Part shown: positions 10,894 through 19,818 of the stretch, piece by piece
Layout: the number at the start of each line of letters is the position of its first letter
How positions within the stretch are numbered: position 1 is the first letter of the stretch
Assembly: GCA_031276295.1 (NCBI GenBank)
Contig: JAISNI010000047.1
Coordinates: forward strand, 1-47,318
Direction: 5' to 3'
Source: Treponema sp.
GTDB lineage: Bacteria; Spirochaetota; Spirochaetia; Treponematales; Breznakiellaceae
DNA: 47,318 nt
Made by a program: the position numbers and the translations under genes
Notes under the pieces: model-generated
What the model was told of the DNA's origin: nothing
The model's database searches: none
Seen by the model: the letters and a program-made list of their open reading frames with translations, nothing else

Positions 10894-10926
10894 GACCTGT
10901 GCCGAAAAACTGGAGGAGTGCTGCGT

Positions 10927-11976
10927 ATGATAAAAAAAATCTCTTTATTTTTTTTTGCCATAGGAACTGTCTGTATTTTCCCCCGATTTGCCGCCGCTCA
11001 AACGCCGGACGAGGATAGGCCCCAGGGGCTGGGGGCAAGCATAGAGGCCGGCATTGAACTTTACGGCGAAGGTAAATGGAGGGAAGCGGTTCTGGAACTC
11101 CGCCGCGTTCAGGGGGAGGCTGAAAGCGTCGAACTGCGGGCGGAAGCCCTCTACTGGGTCTCCCTTGCCGGGATAGGCGCCGGCGAATATGAAACCGCGG
11201 TTCGGGATATGGAAGAACTGGAAAAACTTCCCGGCGCGGAAAACCGGAAAGAAGAGATACCCTACAATAAAGGCCGCTGTTTTTATTACCTGGGACGCTA
11301 TGAAGATGCTATGGTTCTTCTTAAAAATTATGCCGACGCCAGGGGCGAGGATAGCGGGGGGAGGGCAAAAAAGTATTCGGCCTATTACTGGATAGGGGAA
11401 TGCCTCTATTCATTGGGCTGGCTTGACCGCGCCCGGGAGATTTTTTCCCTTATCATTCAGGAATACCCCCAGAGCGCAAAATACGAAGCCGCCTCTTACC
11501 GTATCGCTCTTATCAATCAGAAGAAAGTGGAGGCCGAACTGCTCAATATTCTTAAATGGAGCCATGAGGAATCCCTCAAAACAATGGAGGAGTACCAGAG
11601 GCGCGAACGTTCCTACGATCAGGCGATTATTGCCTACCAAAAACGTATTGCCGATATGCTTAAAGACACGCGGCTTGCCGATCTGGAGTCCTCCAACGAG
11701 CAGTACCGCAGACAGCTTGCCGAAGCCGAAAAACGGATCGCATCGCTTGAGGCAAGCCTCCGTGAAACGCAGGCCGGCCTCGACGCCCTTGAGGAGACAA
11801 ACCGGCGCGAGAGGGAAACCGCGGAAGGGTTTCAGCTTTCGGCCCGGACGGGTGTTTTATCGGAGAAGATCGCTAAATTGACGGCTTTCCGGACGGCGGC
11901 CCTGGAACTACAGAACACACTGGCAAGGGAACTCAATGCCTCCGGAGCCGGGGGGACTGAGGAGAGAAACAGATGA
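10927..11976 (+). CDS. Exported TPR protein with C-terminal coiled coil
   Basis: GGAGGAG (10912-10918) favours the ATG at 10927; a GTG at 10918 overlaps that site. The 349-residue product has a signal peptide (IKKISLFFFAIGTVCIFPRFAAA) cleaved near AAAQ. TPR-like pairs follow (GIELYGEGKWREAVLEL, GRCFYYLGRYEDAMVLL, GECLYSLGWLDRAREIF), then a long coiled coil (EQYRRQLAEAEKRIASLEAS). The layout resembles periplasmic TPR/YbgF-like scaffolds that organise envelope machines. It overlaps the next gene by 4 bases (ATGA) and is probably in one operon with the next three genes. The exact role is unknown. Confidence 0.7.
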   Translation: MIKKISLFFFAIGTVCIFPRFAAAQTPDEDRPQGLGASIEAGIELYGEGKWREAVLELRRVQGEAESVELRAEALYWVSLAGIGAGEYETAVRDMEELEKLPGAENRKEEIPYNKGRCFYYLGRYEDAMVLLKNYADARGEDSGGRAKKYSAYYWIGECLYSLGWLDRAREIFSLIIQEYPQSAKYEAASYRIALINQKKVEAELLNILKWSHEESLKTMEEYQRRERSYDQAIIAYQKRIADMLKDTRLADLESSNEQYRRQLAEAEKRIASLEASLRETQAGLDALEETNRRERETAEGFQLSARTGVLSEKIAKLTAFRTAALELQNTLARELNASGAGGTEERNR

Positions 11977-13079
11977 AAGACGGGTATAATGCACGGGAAC
12001 TTCTAAAACGACGGCGTTATTCTTTAACGGCATCCATAGGGCGGTATGTTCTTGTTATAAGCCTTTTCATAAACGCTTTGCCGTTTCCCCTTTCCGCGGC
12101 GGAATATACGGACGGCCGCATTCGGCTGGTCCTGCACGAGGGGAACGGCCGTTTTTCCCTGTACTATATGACTTCCGCATCGCATTACGAGGCTTTCTTT
12201 GTGGATCAGGACCCCAGAACCAGCTTTCTTTCGGTTATGGTAAACGATCGTTCCTACAAACTGGGCGAAACGTCCGTTTTTAGAACCAGGATCGGCGGTA
12301 CGTATCAGAATCCGGCGATTATCTTTGAATCATCCTTTCTCTCGGTAACCCAGGAATTTTCTTTTATCAGCACCCCCGGATCCCAGGTAAGCAACGGGGT
12401 CCGCATCACTCTGCGGCTTGAAAACCGCGCTTCCCGGCAGGCATCCGTTGGGATGCGCCTGCTTCTGGATACCAATCTGGGGGAAGGCGGTTCCCGTCCG
12501 CACTTCCTGATAGATTCGCGTCCGGTTAATTCGGAAACGTTTATAGAAAGCGGCGGAACCGAACAGCGGTGGGTTTCACAGAACAACCGTTTATCCCTTA
12601 TGGGGAGTATGACAGGAGACCGGGGGCCGGCATCCCTCCATTTTGCCAACTGGAAGCGGTTAAGCGATGTTTCCTGGAAGCTGGCCTACTCTGCGGGAAG
12701 GAACTTTAACTATCCGCCCTATTCGCTCGGAGATTCGGCGGTCTGTTACTACTTTGACAGTCTCCCCCTGGCCAGGGGAGAAATTCAGGATTTCTCCCTT
12801 TATCTTGCGGCGGAAGATGAACAGGGCTTTTACGTTCAGAATACCGCCCTGGGAGCGAATATTTCCCGCTTTCTAACGGAAAGTATTCCGCTTCCCGATA
12901 CCGCGTCGGATACACCCCCCCCCGTCAACGATGCGGTGAGGCAGTCGGATATCAATTTACTCGGTGAGCTTATTGCCAGAATTGATGAGTACCTTGCATC
13001 GGGAACCATTACCGATGAAGAGTTGACCGCCATTGAAACGGTTATCAGCAGATTAAAAATACGTCATAATATAAAGTAG
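11973..13079 (+). CDS. Exported protein of unknown function
   Basis: The 368-residue protein has an N-terminal basic region and a hydrophobic segment (about 23-42, IGRYVLVISLFINALPFPL) ending in SAAE, a likely signal peptide. The body is beta-rich (GRFSLYYMTSASHYEAFF, GVRITLRLENRASRQASVGM) with no catalytic motif that I know. The C-terminal 50 residues are helical and acidic (SDINLLGELIARIDEYL). Its start is coupled to the preceding TPR protein by an ATGA overlap, so the two may work together at the envelope. I do not recognise the family; it looks like a treponeme-type conserved hypothetical. Confidence 0.6.
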   Translation: MKDGYNARELLKRRRYSLTASIGRYVLVISLFINALPFPLSAAEYTDGRIRLVLHEGNGRFSLYYMTSASHYEAFFVDQDPRTSFLSVMVNDRSYKLGETSVFRTRIGGTYQNPAIIFESSFLSVTQEFSFISTPGSQVSNGVRITLRLENRASRQASVGMRLLLDTNLGEGGSRPHFLIDSRPVNSETFIESGGTEQRWVSQNNRLSLMGSMTGDRGPASLHFANWKRLSDVSWKLAYSAGRNFNYPPYSLGDSAVCYYFDSLPLARGEIQDFSLYLAAEDEQGFYVQNTALGANISRFLTESIPLPDTASDTPPPVNDAVRQSDINLLGELIARIDEYLASGTITDEELTAIETVISRLKIRHNIK

Positions 13080-13088
13080 TTGTAATAC

Positions 13089-14228
13089 ATGAGAATCGAT
13101 CCCATTTTGGTTAAAGCCATTCGTTTTGCAAGGCAGAAAAAATACGGCCAGGCCATCAATCTTCTGGAAGAGGAGGTAAACCGTTTCCGTGGTTCCTTCC
13201 GGTACAATTATATTCTGGGGCTCTGCTGTCTCTATTCACGGGACTTGAGGGCCGCCCTTGAGTATTTTAAACTGGCCCGCGAGATACGCGTCAAGGACCC
13301 CCTCGTGCTTCTCGGCCTTGCCGCTCTGTTCCTCAGCCGCGGCGATTCCGACCGGGCGGTCAGTTTTTATCTTGAAGTACAGGAAATCGACGGAAAAAAC
13401 CGTATTGCCGCCAAGGCCCTCAAGATAATCCGTAAACACGGCGCCCAGGATACCCTTCCCGAATGGCTGGATTCCGGGCAGATAGACCGGTTGTTTCCAC
13501 CTTTCCCCCGGCCTCCGCTTAGGGTCGGTACCGTTTTGCTTTCCGTTTTTTGTTTTCTGCTGATTGCCGGCCTCGGGTTGCCTTTCCTCGTCAGGTACAG
13601 GATAGTGCCGCGGCCCTTCGCCCAAAAATCAGGACGTGAAGGCTTATCCTTAAGCGATCTGGCAGACGATGAAAAAAGCGATCCGGTTCAGACCGGGGGC
13701 AGTTTCCGTTATATCCTTACCCGCAAGCAGGTACTCATCCTGTATGAAGAAGGGCGGTCCCTGTTTACCGAACACCGGGATGAGGCGGCAAAGGTTGTTT
13801 TCAACAGGATTCTGGAATCCAATGCGGTCGATACCATTAAAAACAAGATACGTATCCTCTGCGATTACATGGATGTTCCCGGTTTTGATACTTTAAAGGA
13901 TAGGTTTTCCTATGCGGAGGTGATGAACGAGCCGGTTATCTACCGGGATTGCCATGTAATATGGCGGGGCATGGCTACCAATCTGGTAGTTCAGAACAAT
14001 TCCACCGCTTTTGATTTTCTGGTTGGTTACGATACCCGGAAAACGCTGGAGGGTTTAGTGCCGGTTACCTTCAATTTTGCCATACCGGTAAACACCGAAC
14101 AGCCGTTGGAAGTCCTTGGCCGTATTGTTCCGGTACTCGGCGGGGGGCAGGGGATACAAATTGAAGGGATAGCCCTCAACCAATCGGGGCTTCTGGACGC
14201 CGTCCGTTCAAGGAGCGCCCATCAATGA
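13089..14228 (+). CDS. Membrane-anchored TPR protein
   Basis: The 379-residue protein has an N-terminal TPR region in the cytoplasm (about 1-115, for example [20 protein letters not shown]). A single membrane span follows at about 145-168 ([19 protein letters not shown]), then a C-terminal outer part with a helical segment and a beta-rich end ([20 protein letters not shown]). There is no enzyme motif. It starts 9 bases after the preceding stop without an obvious RBS and its stop overlaps the dtd ATG. The three genes before dtd all look like envelope-associated scaffolds and may form one complex, which is inference from adjacency. Confidence 0.6.
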   Translation: MRIDPILVKAIRFARQKKYGQAINLLEEEVNRFRGSFRYNYILGLCCLYSRDLRAALEYFKLAREIRVKDPLVLLGLAALFLSRGDSDRAVSFYLEVQEIDGKNRIAAKALKIIRKHGAQDTLPEWLDSGQIDRLFPPFPRPPLRVGTVLLSVFCFLLIAGLGLPFLVRYRIVPRPFAQKSGREGLSLSDLADDEKSDPVQTGGSFRYILTRKQVLILYEEGRSLFTEHRDEAAKVVFNRILESNAVDTIKNKIRILCDYMDVPGFDTLKDRFSYAEVMNEPVIYRDCHVIWRGMATNLVVQNNSTAFDFLVGYDTRKTLEGLVPVTFNFAIPVNTEQPLEVLGRIVPVLGGGQGIQIEGIALNQSGLLDAVRSRSAHQ

Positions 14229-14680
14229 AGGCCGTTGTACAGCGGGTAACAGATGCATCGGTATCGGTTGAGGGGAAGGTATATGGCGGCATAGCTTCCG
14301 GGCTCCTCGTCTATCTGGGCGTAGCACGGGGCGATACGGAAAACGATGCCCGGTATCTGGCGGATAAAATCGCCGATCTGCGTATCTTTGAAGATGACCG
14401 GGGGAAGATGAACCTGTCGGTAAAGGATTGCGGCGGCTCCGTCCTTGCGGTTTCACAGTTCACCCTTCTGGGCGACGCCCGTAAAGGCCGGCGCCCCTAT
14501 TTCGGCGAGGCTGCGGAACCTGCCCCGGCACGGATGCTCTATGAATATTTTATGGATACGATACGCTCCCACGGGCTTTCCTGCGAGGCGGGAGTTTTCC
14601 AGGCGCACATGAAGGTAAGCTACACCAACGACGGCCCGGTTACCATACTGCTGGATTCCAGACGAGAGGCTACCGGTTAA
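14225..14680 (+). CDS. dtd: D-aminoacyl-tRNA deacylase
   Basis: Dtd hydrolyses D-amino acids (and Gly mischarged on tRNA-Ala) from tRNA, protecting translation. The 151-residue length and motifs fit the family: [15 protein letters not shown] at the start, the catalytic-site SQFTL at 77-81, and the C-terminal [10 protein letters not shown] with the cross-subunit Gly-Pro motif at 137-138. The ATG overlaps the previous stop (ATGA), so it is translated as the last gene of that operon. Its 3' end overlaps the 3' end of prs on the other strand by 11 bases, leaving no room for a separate terminator. Confidence 0.96.
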   Translation: MKAVVQRVTDASVSVEGKVYGGIASGLLVYLGVARGDTENDARYLADKIADLRIFEDDRGKMNLSVKDCGGSVLAVSQFTLLGDARKGRRPYFGEAAEPAPARMLYEYFMDTIRSHGLSCEAGVFQAHMKVSYTNDGPVTILLDSRREATG

Positions 14681-15803
14681 ACAGCTTCGGCGATTTAAGG
14701 TATATTTCCGCGTTAAAATCCCGTAAGAGCTTGTCCATAGAATTGTTGCTTATGATGGTATTGATAACCTTTGCCGAGAGCACCGACGAGGGGACAACTT
14801 CAAGGTTGCGGATAAGCTCCTGATCCGCGCCGGACAGCGGGGAGGGGCCGCCTACCTGCAAGCCGCCGTTAACGGTATCGGTAACCATTATCCGGTTGAG
14901 GGATCCCCTTTCAATCAGCGCATTCAAACGTGTCGCCGCGGGGGGAGAGAACACCGCGTGTACCGCAAGGAGGTTTACCTCGGCAGGATGGAATTCCTCC
15001 AGGGCAAGGATAAGCATTTCCACGGAAGCGGCCGTATCCACCATATCATCCACAATCCAAAGCACCTTGTCTTTAAGCGGGGCTGCCGAGAGGATATTGA
15101 CCGAATCGACGGAATTTTCTTTGGAGTAGTCCCGTTGCTTATGGGCCACCACCAGGGGAGCGCCGAAAGCATTGGCAAAACCGCGGGCTAACTTTTCGCC
15201 GCCCGCATCAACCGAGCAAAAGGCCCAATTTGAACGGACTTCCTTTTCAAGAAAATCAATGGTTTTTATATATACATCACACAGGTAACGTTTTAAAAGG
15301 GTAAGCGCGGGTATGTCGTCTATGGCGCAAAGGGTAGGGTCAACCATGGATTTCGACTTATCCGAATGGAGTTGGTAGGTAACAATCTGATCAACACCCA
15401 CGCTTCTTAGGGTATTGAAGTGCATCCACAGTCCCACGGAACTTCTCCTTACATTCCTGTCCGACCGGGAACAGGAAACAAAGGGCTCAAAAACGATGAT
15501 CTTTTCCGCCTGGGATCTTTTCAGGGCATCAACCGCGTGGTACAGCTCTATCTTTGCTTCCGAAGTGTCGATCTTAGCCTCGTTCCGGGCGCAACTTGCA
15601 AACAGGATCACATTTTTCCCCCTGATGGAACTGTTGACCACTACCTCCATTTCCCCGTCCGCGAAACACCTGGTAGAAAGCAGCCCCACACCGTTTATGG
15701 AATCGGCAAAAGAAGTAAAACTGGGAAACTTTGCAAGCTGTTCCGCAACCCTTGACGCATAGGAACACATGGATCGTGTAGCCGTAACGATAAACTCATT
15801 CAT
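14670..15803 (-). CDS. prs: Ribose-phosphate pyrophosphokinase (divergent form)
   Basis: Prs makes PRPP from ribose 5-phosphate and ATP for nucleotide, His and Trp synthesis. I start at the ATG at 15803 ([10 protein letters not shown]), which has AGGGGG 8 bases upstream; a longer frame from 15833 lacks an RBS. That gives 377 residues against about 315 in the classic enzyme. Motifs visible are FADGEMEV (47-54), the ATP-site stretch SRSDRNVRR (112-120) in place of SRQDRK, and the PRPP loop [10 protein letters not shown] (251-260). The region between them is unlike the usual enzyme ([12 protein letters not shown] instead of a DLHxxQ motif), and there is an extra C-terminal segment. It is probably a spirochaete-type variant; activity is likely but not proven by sequence. 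Confidence 0.82.
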   Translation of the reverse strand: MNEFIVTATRSMCSYASRVAEQLAKFPSFTSFADSINGVGLLSTRCFADGEMEVVVNSSIRGKNVILFASCARNEAKIDTSEAKIELYHAVDALKRSQAEKIIVFEPFVSCSRSDRNVRRSSVGLWMHFNTLRSVGVDQIVTYQLHSDKSKSMVDPTLCAIDDIPALTLLKRYLCDVYIKTIDFLEKEVRSNWAFCSVDAGGEKLARGFANAFGAPLVVAHKQRDYSKENSVDSVNILSAAPLKDKVLWIVDDMVDTAASVEMLILALEEFHPAEVNLLAVHAVFSPPAATRLNALIERGSLNRIMVTDTVNGGLQVGGPSPLSGADQELIRNLEVVPSSVLSAKVINTIISNNSMDKLLRDFNAEIYLKSPKLFNR

Positions 15804-16332
15804 CAGGATATCCCCCTTAATGTAACCATACATCAGAAACAGAATTTAGAAAAGAGAGGAAGGCTGCGATTATTCGAAAGTCCGGTTTAACCCCACGAAC
15901 AAACGATGGATTTCACCTCAAAAGTTCGTGTTTTTCATACGGTTTGTGGTTTCTTTTTTTTAAAATTTTTCATTTTGACTGAAGCAAATCGACACGTAGA
16001 CCCCAATAACAGAGGGAAAAAACTGGGCGGAAAAAATGTGTATACATCGCAGCGCTCAGGATTTTTAACGGCATCCTGTAAGGGCCCTTCACCAACATTG
16101 AAAAAGGTGGTAAATTAAAAGCGTTATTCGGAATTCATGCGGGAGAGTGGAAAGGGGCGGCGTCCTTTCCGCCGGAGCGTGTGGAAATACGCAGGATAGT
16201 ATTATACTTGGGGTAGAGCTTTTAAGTTGGTTGAGCGCCTTATATATATGCCGACATACGGCCGGTTTGGCTGTATAAACTTAAATGGTCCCTGTTTTAG
16301 CAGTCTACTGCGTAAAGGGAAGGAGTTAAAGC
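15804..16332. other. Divergent prs/recA intergenic region
   Basis: These 529 bases separate prs (-) from recA (+). A 70-codon forward frame at 15906-16118 has no RBS and low-complexity content, so I do not call it. Notable elements are CACGAAC/GTTCGTG (15894-15930) before a T-run, and a structured stretch 16149-16263 just before recA. TATACT (16203) and TATATA (16241) could be -10 boxes, but neither has a good -35. I see no LexA-type palindrome. Confidence 0.5.
16149..16323 (+). promoter_or_regulatory. Possible RBS-masking leader structure of recA
   Basis: GGAAAGG (16149-16155) pairs perfectly with CCTTTCC (16164-16170) across an 8-base loop. The same CCTTTCC can instead pair with GGGAAGG (16317-16323), which is the recA ribosome-binding region, with one G-U pair. 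The two pairings exclude each other. Further short hairpins lie at 16177-16192 and 16251-16263. Whether this part is transcribed depends on an unmapped promoter. Confidence 0.3.
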
Positions 16333-17787
16333 GTGGCAAAATCGAGCGATTCTGAGAAATCCAAGGAAAAAGTCAGGGGCAATCCTCTGGCGTCGAGTGA
16401 AGAAAAAGCAAGGGCGCTTGAAGCGGCGCGGCTTCAAATTGAAAAACAGTTCGGCGCGGGTTCCATTATGAAATTAGGGAACAATCCCCGAATGGCGGGC
16501 ATTGAAGTTGTTCCGTCCGGGTCCATACTTCTGGACGAGGCCCTGGGCATAGGAGGGTATCCGCGGGGCCGTATCATCGAAATTTTCGGCCCTGAATCTT
16601 CAGGAAAAACAACCCTGGCGCTTCATGCAATTGCGGAAGCCCAAAAAATCGGGGGAATAGCCGCTTTTGTGGATGCCGAACATGCGTTGGACCCCGTATA
16701 CGCGAAGAATCTGGGGGTCAATATAGATGAACTGTGGATTTCCCAGCCCGATACCGGTGAACAAGGCCTGGAAATTACGGAAAATCTGGTCCGTTCAGGC
16801 GCGCTGGATGTTATTGTGGTAGATTCCGTGGCCGCGCTTACCCCCCAGGCGGAAATCGAAGGGGATATGGGGGATGCCCACATGGGCCTTCAGGCACGGC
16901 TTATGAGCCAGGCCCTACGGAAATTGACGGCAACCATAGGCAAATCGCGCAGCGTCCTCATCTTTATCAACCAGATCCGCATGAAAATCGGCGTGATGTT
17001 CGGAAGCCCGGAGACGACTACGGGAGGAAACGCGCTCAAATTCTACTCGTCCGTCCGGCTTGAGGTAAGAAAGATCGAGACCATTGAGGCGGGGAAAGAT
17101 GAGGATGCCATAGGAAACCGGATACGGGTAAAAGTGATAAAGAACAAGGTTGCCCCGCCTTTCCGCCGCGCCGAACTGGAGGTGATATTCGGTAAGGGAA
17201 TCTCCGCAATCGGAAGCCTCCTGGACGCCGCGGTAAAATACGATATTATCGACAAAAAAGGCGCCTGGTTCTCCTGCGGTGAAGAGAGAATAGGCCAGGG
17301 CCGGGAAAATGCCAAAGAATACCTGAAAAACAACGATGAATTGGTTAAAGATATTGAAATACAACTGAGGAAGCTCATGTTCCCCGGCAGGGAAGCACCG
17401 GAACAACCGGCGGCAACTGGTAAATCCGGCGCCGAAAAATCACCTGACGGTAAACCCTCCGCCGGAAAATCTCCCGGCGCCCAATCTGCCGATACCGGTG
17501 CTGCCGGAGAGACGCCGGAAAGTCCCGGCTCCGCCGGCAAGGAAGCGCCGCCTCCCGCCGCCGATAAAGAGCCCGCGCCTCCCGCCGCCGGCAATGAACC
17601 CGTACCTCCCGCCGCAAGCGTTGCCGGTAAGGAGAATCCCAGTCCGGCCACTAAACCGGTAAGCGCCCCGGTCAAGCCTGCCCAAGCGGGCCCCGGCAGG
17701 CCGCGGAAGATCCCGGCCGCCGCGGTGGAAAAAGCCGGCGCGCAAGCGGCTTCCGGTACCGGTTCTGAAGATAACGGACTGTTCTAG
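16333..17787 (+). CDS. recA: Recombinase RecA with long C-terminal extension
   Basis: RecA forms filaments on single-stranded DNA and drives strand exchange and repair. The GTG start follows GGAAGGAG. The core (about 1-352) has Walker A GPESSGKT (86-93), Walker [11 protein letters not shown] (160-169), loop L1 around [11 protein letters not shown], and loop L2 with [10 protein letters not shown] and [12 protein letters not shown]; all look functional. The usual protein ends near 350. Here about 132 more residues follow, rich in Pro, Ala, Gly, Lys and Glu, with short repeats (EPAPPAA, EPVPPAA) and an AT-hook-like PGRPRK at 454-459, ending SEDNGLF. The tail is in frame with normal composition. 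It replaces the acidic tail that restrains E. coli RecA and could add DNA contacts. No SOS box is visible upstream. Confidence 0.97.
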   Translation: MAKSSDSEKSKEKVRGNPLASSEEKARALEAARLQIEKQFGAGSIMKLGNNPRMAGIEVVPSGSILLDEALGIGGYPRGRIIEIFGPESSGKTTLALHAIAEAQKIGGIAAFVDAEHALDPVYAKNLGVNIDELWISQPDTGEQGLEITENLVRSGALDVIVVDSVAALTPQAEIEGDMGDAHMGLQARLMSQALRKLTATIGKSRSVLIFINQIRMKIGVMFGSPETTTGGNALKFYSSVRLEVRKIETIEAGKDEDAIGNRIRVKVIKNKVAPPFRRAELEVIFGKGISAIGSLLDAAVKYDIIDKKGAWFSCGEERIGQGRENAKEYLKNNDELVKDIEIQLRKLMFPGREAPEQPAATGKSGAEKSPDGKPSAGKSPGAQSADTGAAGETPESPGSAGKEAPPPAADKEPAPPAAGNEPVPPAASVAGKENPSPATKPVSAPVKPAQAGPGRPRKIPAAAVEKAGAQAASGTGSEDNGLF

Positions 17788-17848
17788 CTGTGCGGAACCT
17801 GTAAGGGAAGCGGCGGAGAGGATACCGTATAAAGAGGGTGACGGCGTC

Positions 17849-18400
17849 TTGGAGCTAAAACCTCGATTCACGGAACCGTGCGGAACTTTAGAGCAGGGGA
17901 ATATTGTGGTTCTCGGCTTGGGATCCAACCGGGGGGATTCCAGGCGTATTTTACGGGAAGCAGCCCTATCCTTACAGGATACGCTCAAAGGGATGCGGCA
18001 GGCCCCGGTATACCGCAGTAAAGCCCTGTATGTTACCGAGCAGGCGGACTTTTTTAACACAGCGGTTTGCGGGGTATATGAGAAAACACCTTACGAATTA
18101 TTAAAAATCGTACACCTGCTGGAGGCCCAATTCGGAAGGGACAGACGGTCTGAACGGCGCTGGGGGGAACGTACCCTCGATATAGACATACTCCTCTTTG
18201 GCAGTCTGGCCTTGAATGACGCCCCTGTTCTGGAAATACCCCACCCGCGCATCAGGGAACGCCGTTTTGCCCTGGCGCCGCTTCTGGACCTCCTTCCCGA
18301 TGCCCAAGATCCCCTGACGGGGCGGCCTTACCGTATCTTTCTTGAAACGGTAAGCTCCCAGGCAATCTGGCCGGATGAACTGCCGTCAATCGGTACCTGA
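17849..18400 (+). CDS. folK: 2-amino-4-hydroxy-6-hydroxymethyldihydropteridine pyrophosphokinase
   Basis: FolK transfers pyrophosphate from ATP to the pterin in folate synthesis. Family motifs are LGLGSNRGDS near the start, PVYRSKALY, the FFNTAVCG loop, RRSERRWGERTLDIDILLFG with the metal-binding Asp pair, and IPHPRIRERRFALAPL. TTG 17849 (after GAGGGTG) gives 183 residues. GTG 17906 (after AGGGG with 6-base spacing) would start right at MVLGLGSN, closer to the usual N-terminus; both are possible. It follows recA by 61 bases and may be cotranscribed with it. The other folate genes are not in this window. Confidence 0.93.
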   Translation: MELKPRFTEPCGTLEQGNIVVLGLGSNRGDSRRILREAALSLQDTLKGMRQAPVYRSKALYVTEQADFFNTAVCGVYEKTPYELLKIVHLLEAQFGRDRRSERRWGERTLDIDILLFGSLALNDAPVLEIPHPRIRERRFALAPLLDLLPDAQDPLTGRPYRIFLETVSSQAIWPDELPSIGT

Positions 18401-18427
18401 ATGTTGTCCCCCCGCGTGATAATCTGC

Positions 18428-18456
18428 TTGAATTAGATACGGACTTATGTTATAAT
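18428..18456 (+). promoter_or_regulatory. scpA promoter giving a probably leaderless mRNA
   Basis: TTGAAT (18428-18433), a 17-base spacer and a perfect TATAAT (18451-18456). The scpA ATG is at 18466, so the expected start point is only about 2-4 bases upstream of it. No Shine-Dalgarno is present before the ATG, which fits leaderless initiation. Confidence 0.65.
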
Positions 18457-18465
18457 AAGCGTTAA

Positions 18466-19221
18466 ATGGAAACGCTGGTAAAAAGTTCTGCCCGTAGCTT
18501 TACATTGAATGAATTTGAAGGACCTCTGGACCTTTTGCTGTTTTTGATAAAGAAAAACGAGATCAATATTTACGATATTCCCATTGCTCAAATAACCGAA
18601 CAGTACCTGCGGTTTTTAAATGATGCGGGTAAAATAGACCTGGAGGAAGTGTCGGATTTTCATGCTATGGCGGCCATGCTGCTTTTAATCAAATCCCGTA
18701 TGCTTCTGCCGGTTGAACTGGAATTGGACGGGGAAGATGAGGACCCCCGTCAGGAATTGGTGGATAAACTTATTGAATACCAGAAATTCAAAAAACTTTC
18801 TGAGCTTATGGAGGAAAAAGAACGGGAAACAGAATGGATTATCGAACGGAGAAAGCTCCAAAGGGCGCTTCCTTTCCAGGAAGACAAGCTATGGGAAAAA
18901 CTTGATATGTGGGACCTGTTAAAGACCTTTTCAGAGCTTATTTCAAACCTGAATAGTGAACGGATAATCGACCTCTACGAAGAAGTATCGGTCAATGAAA
19001 AAATCACGCTTATCAACGAACTGCTTGAAAAACAGGGGGAGTGCAGTTTTACGGATCTGGTCATCCGCAAGAATTCCCTCATGGATATAGTCTGCGCCTT
19101 CCTCGCGGTTCTGGAAGCGGTAAAATTCCGCATGATACTGATATTCCAGAACCGTATGTTCGGAGATATACTTATCAAGCCCTTTGTCAAGGCGGTTGCC
19201 GAAGGAATAGCAGGCGTCTAA
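18466..19221 (+). CDS. scpA: Segregation and condensation protein A (kleisin)
   Basis: ScpA is the kleisin that bridges the two SMC heads and binds ScpB dimers in the chromosome-condensing SMC complex. The 251-residue protein has the family start FEGPLDLLLFLIKKNEINIYDIPIAQITEQYL (residues about 18-49), then LLLIKSRMLLP, a charged linker, and the C-terminal winged helix that binds the SMC cap. Length is normal. It has its own strong promoter and no RBS. scpB follows after 5 bases and rluB overlaps or abuts scpB, the classical scpA-scpB-rluB operon seen in many bacteria. Confidence 0.95.
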   Translation: METLVKSSARSFTLNEFEGPLDLLLFLIKKNEINIYDIPIAQITEQYLRFLNDAGKIDLEEVSDFHAMAAMLLLIKSRMLLPVELELDGEDEDPRQELVDKLIEYQKFKKLSELMEEKERETEWIIERRKLQRALPFQEDKLWEKLDMWDLLKTFSELISNLNSERIIDLYEEVSVNEKITLINELLEKQGECSFTDLVIRKNSLMDIVCAFLAVLEAVKFRMILIFQNRMFGDILIKPFVKAVAEGIAGV

Positions 19222-19226
19222 AGTAT

Positions 19227-19805
19227 ATGGATACGGAAAACGATGAAGCACAACTGCGTCTTGAGATGGAAGACGCGCTGAAAGAAGCGGCGCTTATTGA
19301 GGCTATCCTCTACCTTGAATCGGAGCCCATTGCCGAGGCGGATCTGATTCGAATTTCCGCCCTTGGTAAAGAGGCGGTAGAAAAGGCGCTGGAGAATCTG
19401 GAAAGCCGCTATGCCCAGGAAATGTCCGGTCTTGAGGTATCCCGCATAGGAGGGGGGATTATGCTCTCTCCCAAAAAGCGGTACTGGGATCAGCTGCGGG
19501 AGCGTTACGGCAAAAAGAACGAATCTCGGCTTTCCCGGGCGGCAATGGAGACGCTGTCCATCATTGCCTATTCCCAGCCCGTTACCCGGGGCGAGATAGA
19601 GGCTATACGCGGGGTGCAGGCGGATAATATGATACGCCTGCTCATGGAAAAGGCTCTTATCCGGGAGGTAGGGAAGAAGGATGTACCCGGAAAGCCCGTA
19701 CAGTACGGCACAACGAAGGAATTCCTCACGCTGTTCCGCCTGGAAAGTATAGCGGATCTTCCCAAATTAACGCCAAGCGAGGCCGAACGTTTTGAAATTG
19801 AATGA
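19227..19805 (+). CDS. scpB: Segregation and condensation protein B
   Basis: ScpB dimers bind the ScpA linker and regulate the SMC ring. I start at ATG 19227 (MDTENDEAQL), just after scpA. The 192 residues contain the two winged-helix domains: ALIEAILYLESEPI at the first, and SRAAMETLSIIAYSQPVTRGEIEAIRG at the second, followed by LLEKALIREVGKKDVPGKP-like residues and the YGTTKEFL end. These match the family closely. A longer open frame extends back into scpA but has no start support. The stop region overlaps or abuts the start of rluB. Confidence 0.94.
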   Translation: MDTENDEAQLRLEMEDALKEAALIEAILYLESEPIAEADLIRISALGKEAVEKALENLESRYAQEMSGLEVSRIGGGIMLSPKKRYWDQLRERYGKKNESRLSRAAMETLSIIAYSQPVTRGEIEAIRGVQADNMIRLLMEKALIREVGKKDVPGKPVQYGTTKEFLTLFRLESIADLPKLTPSEAERFEIE

Positions 19806-19818
19806 TACCGGTCAGGTA

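Noticed and set aside
15906-16118. 70-codon forward frame between prs and recA
   Set aside because: No RBS, low-complexity start and no family resemblance.
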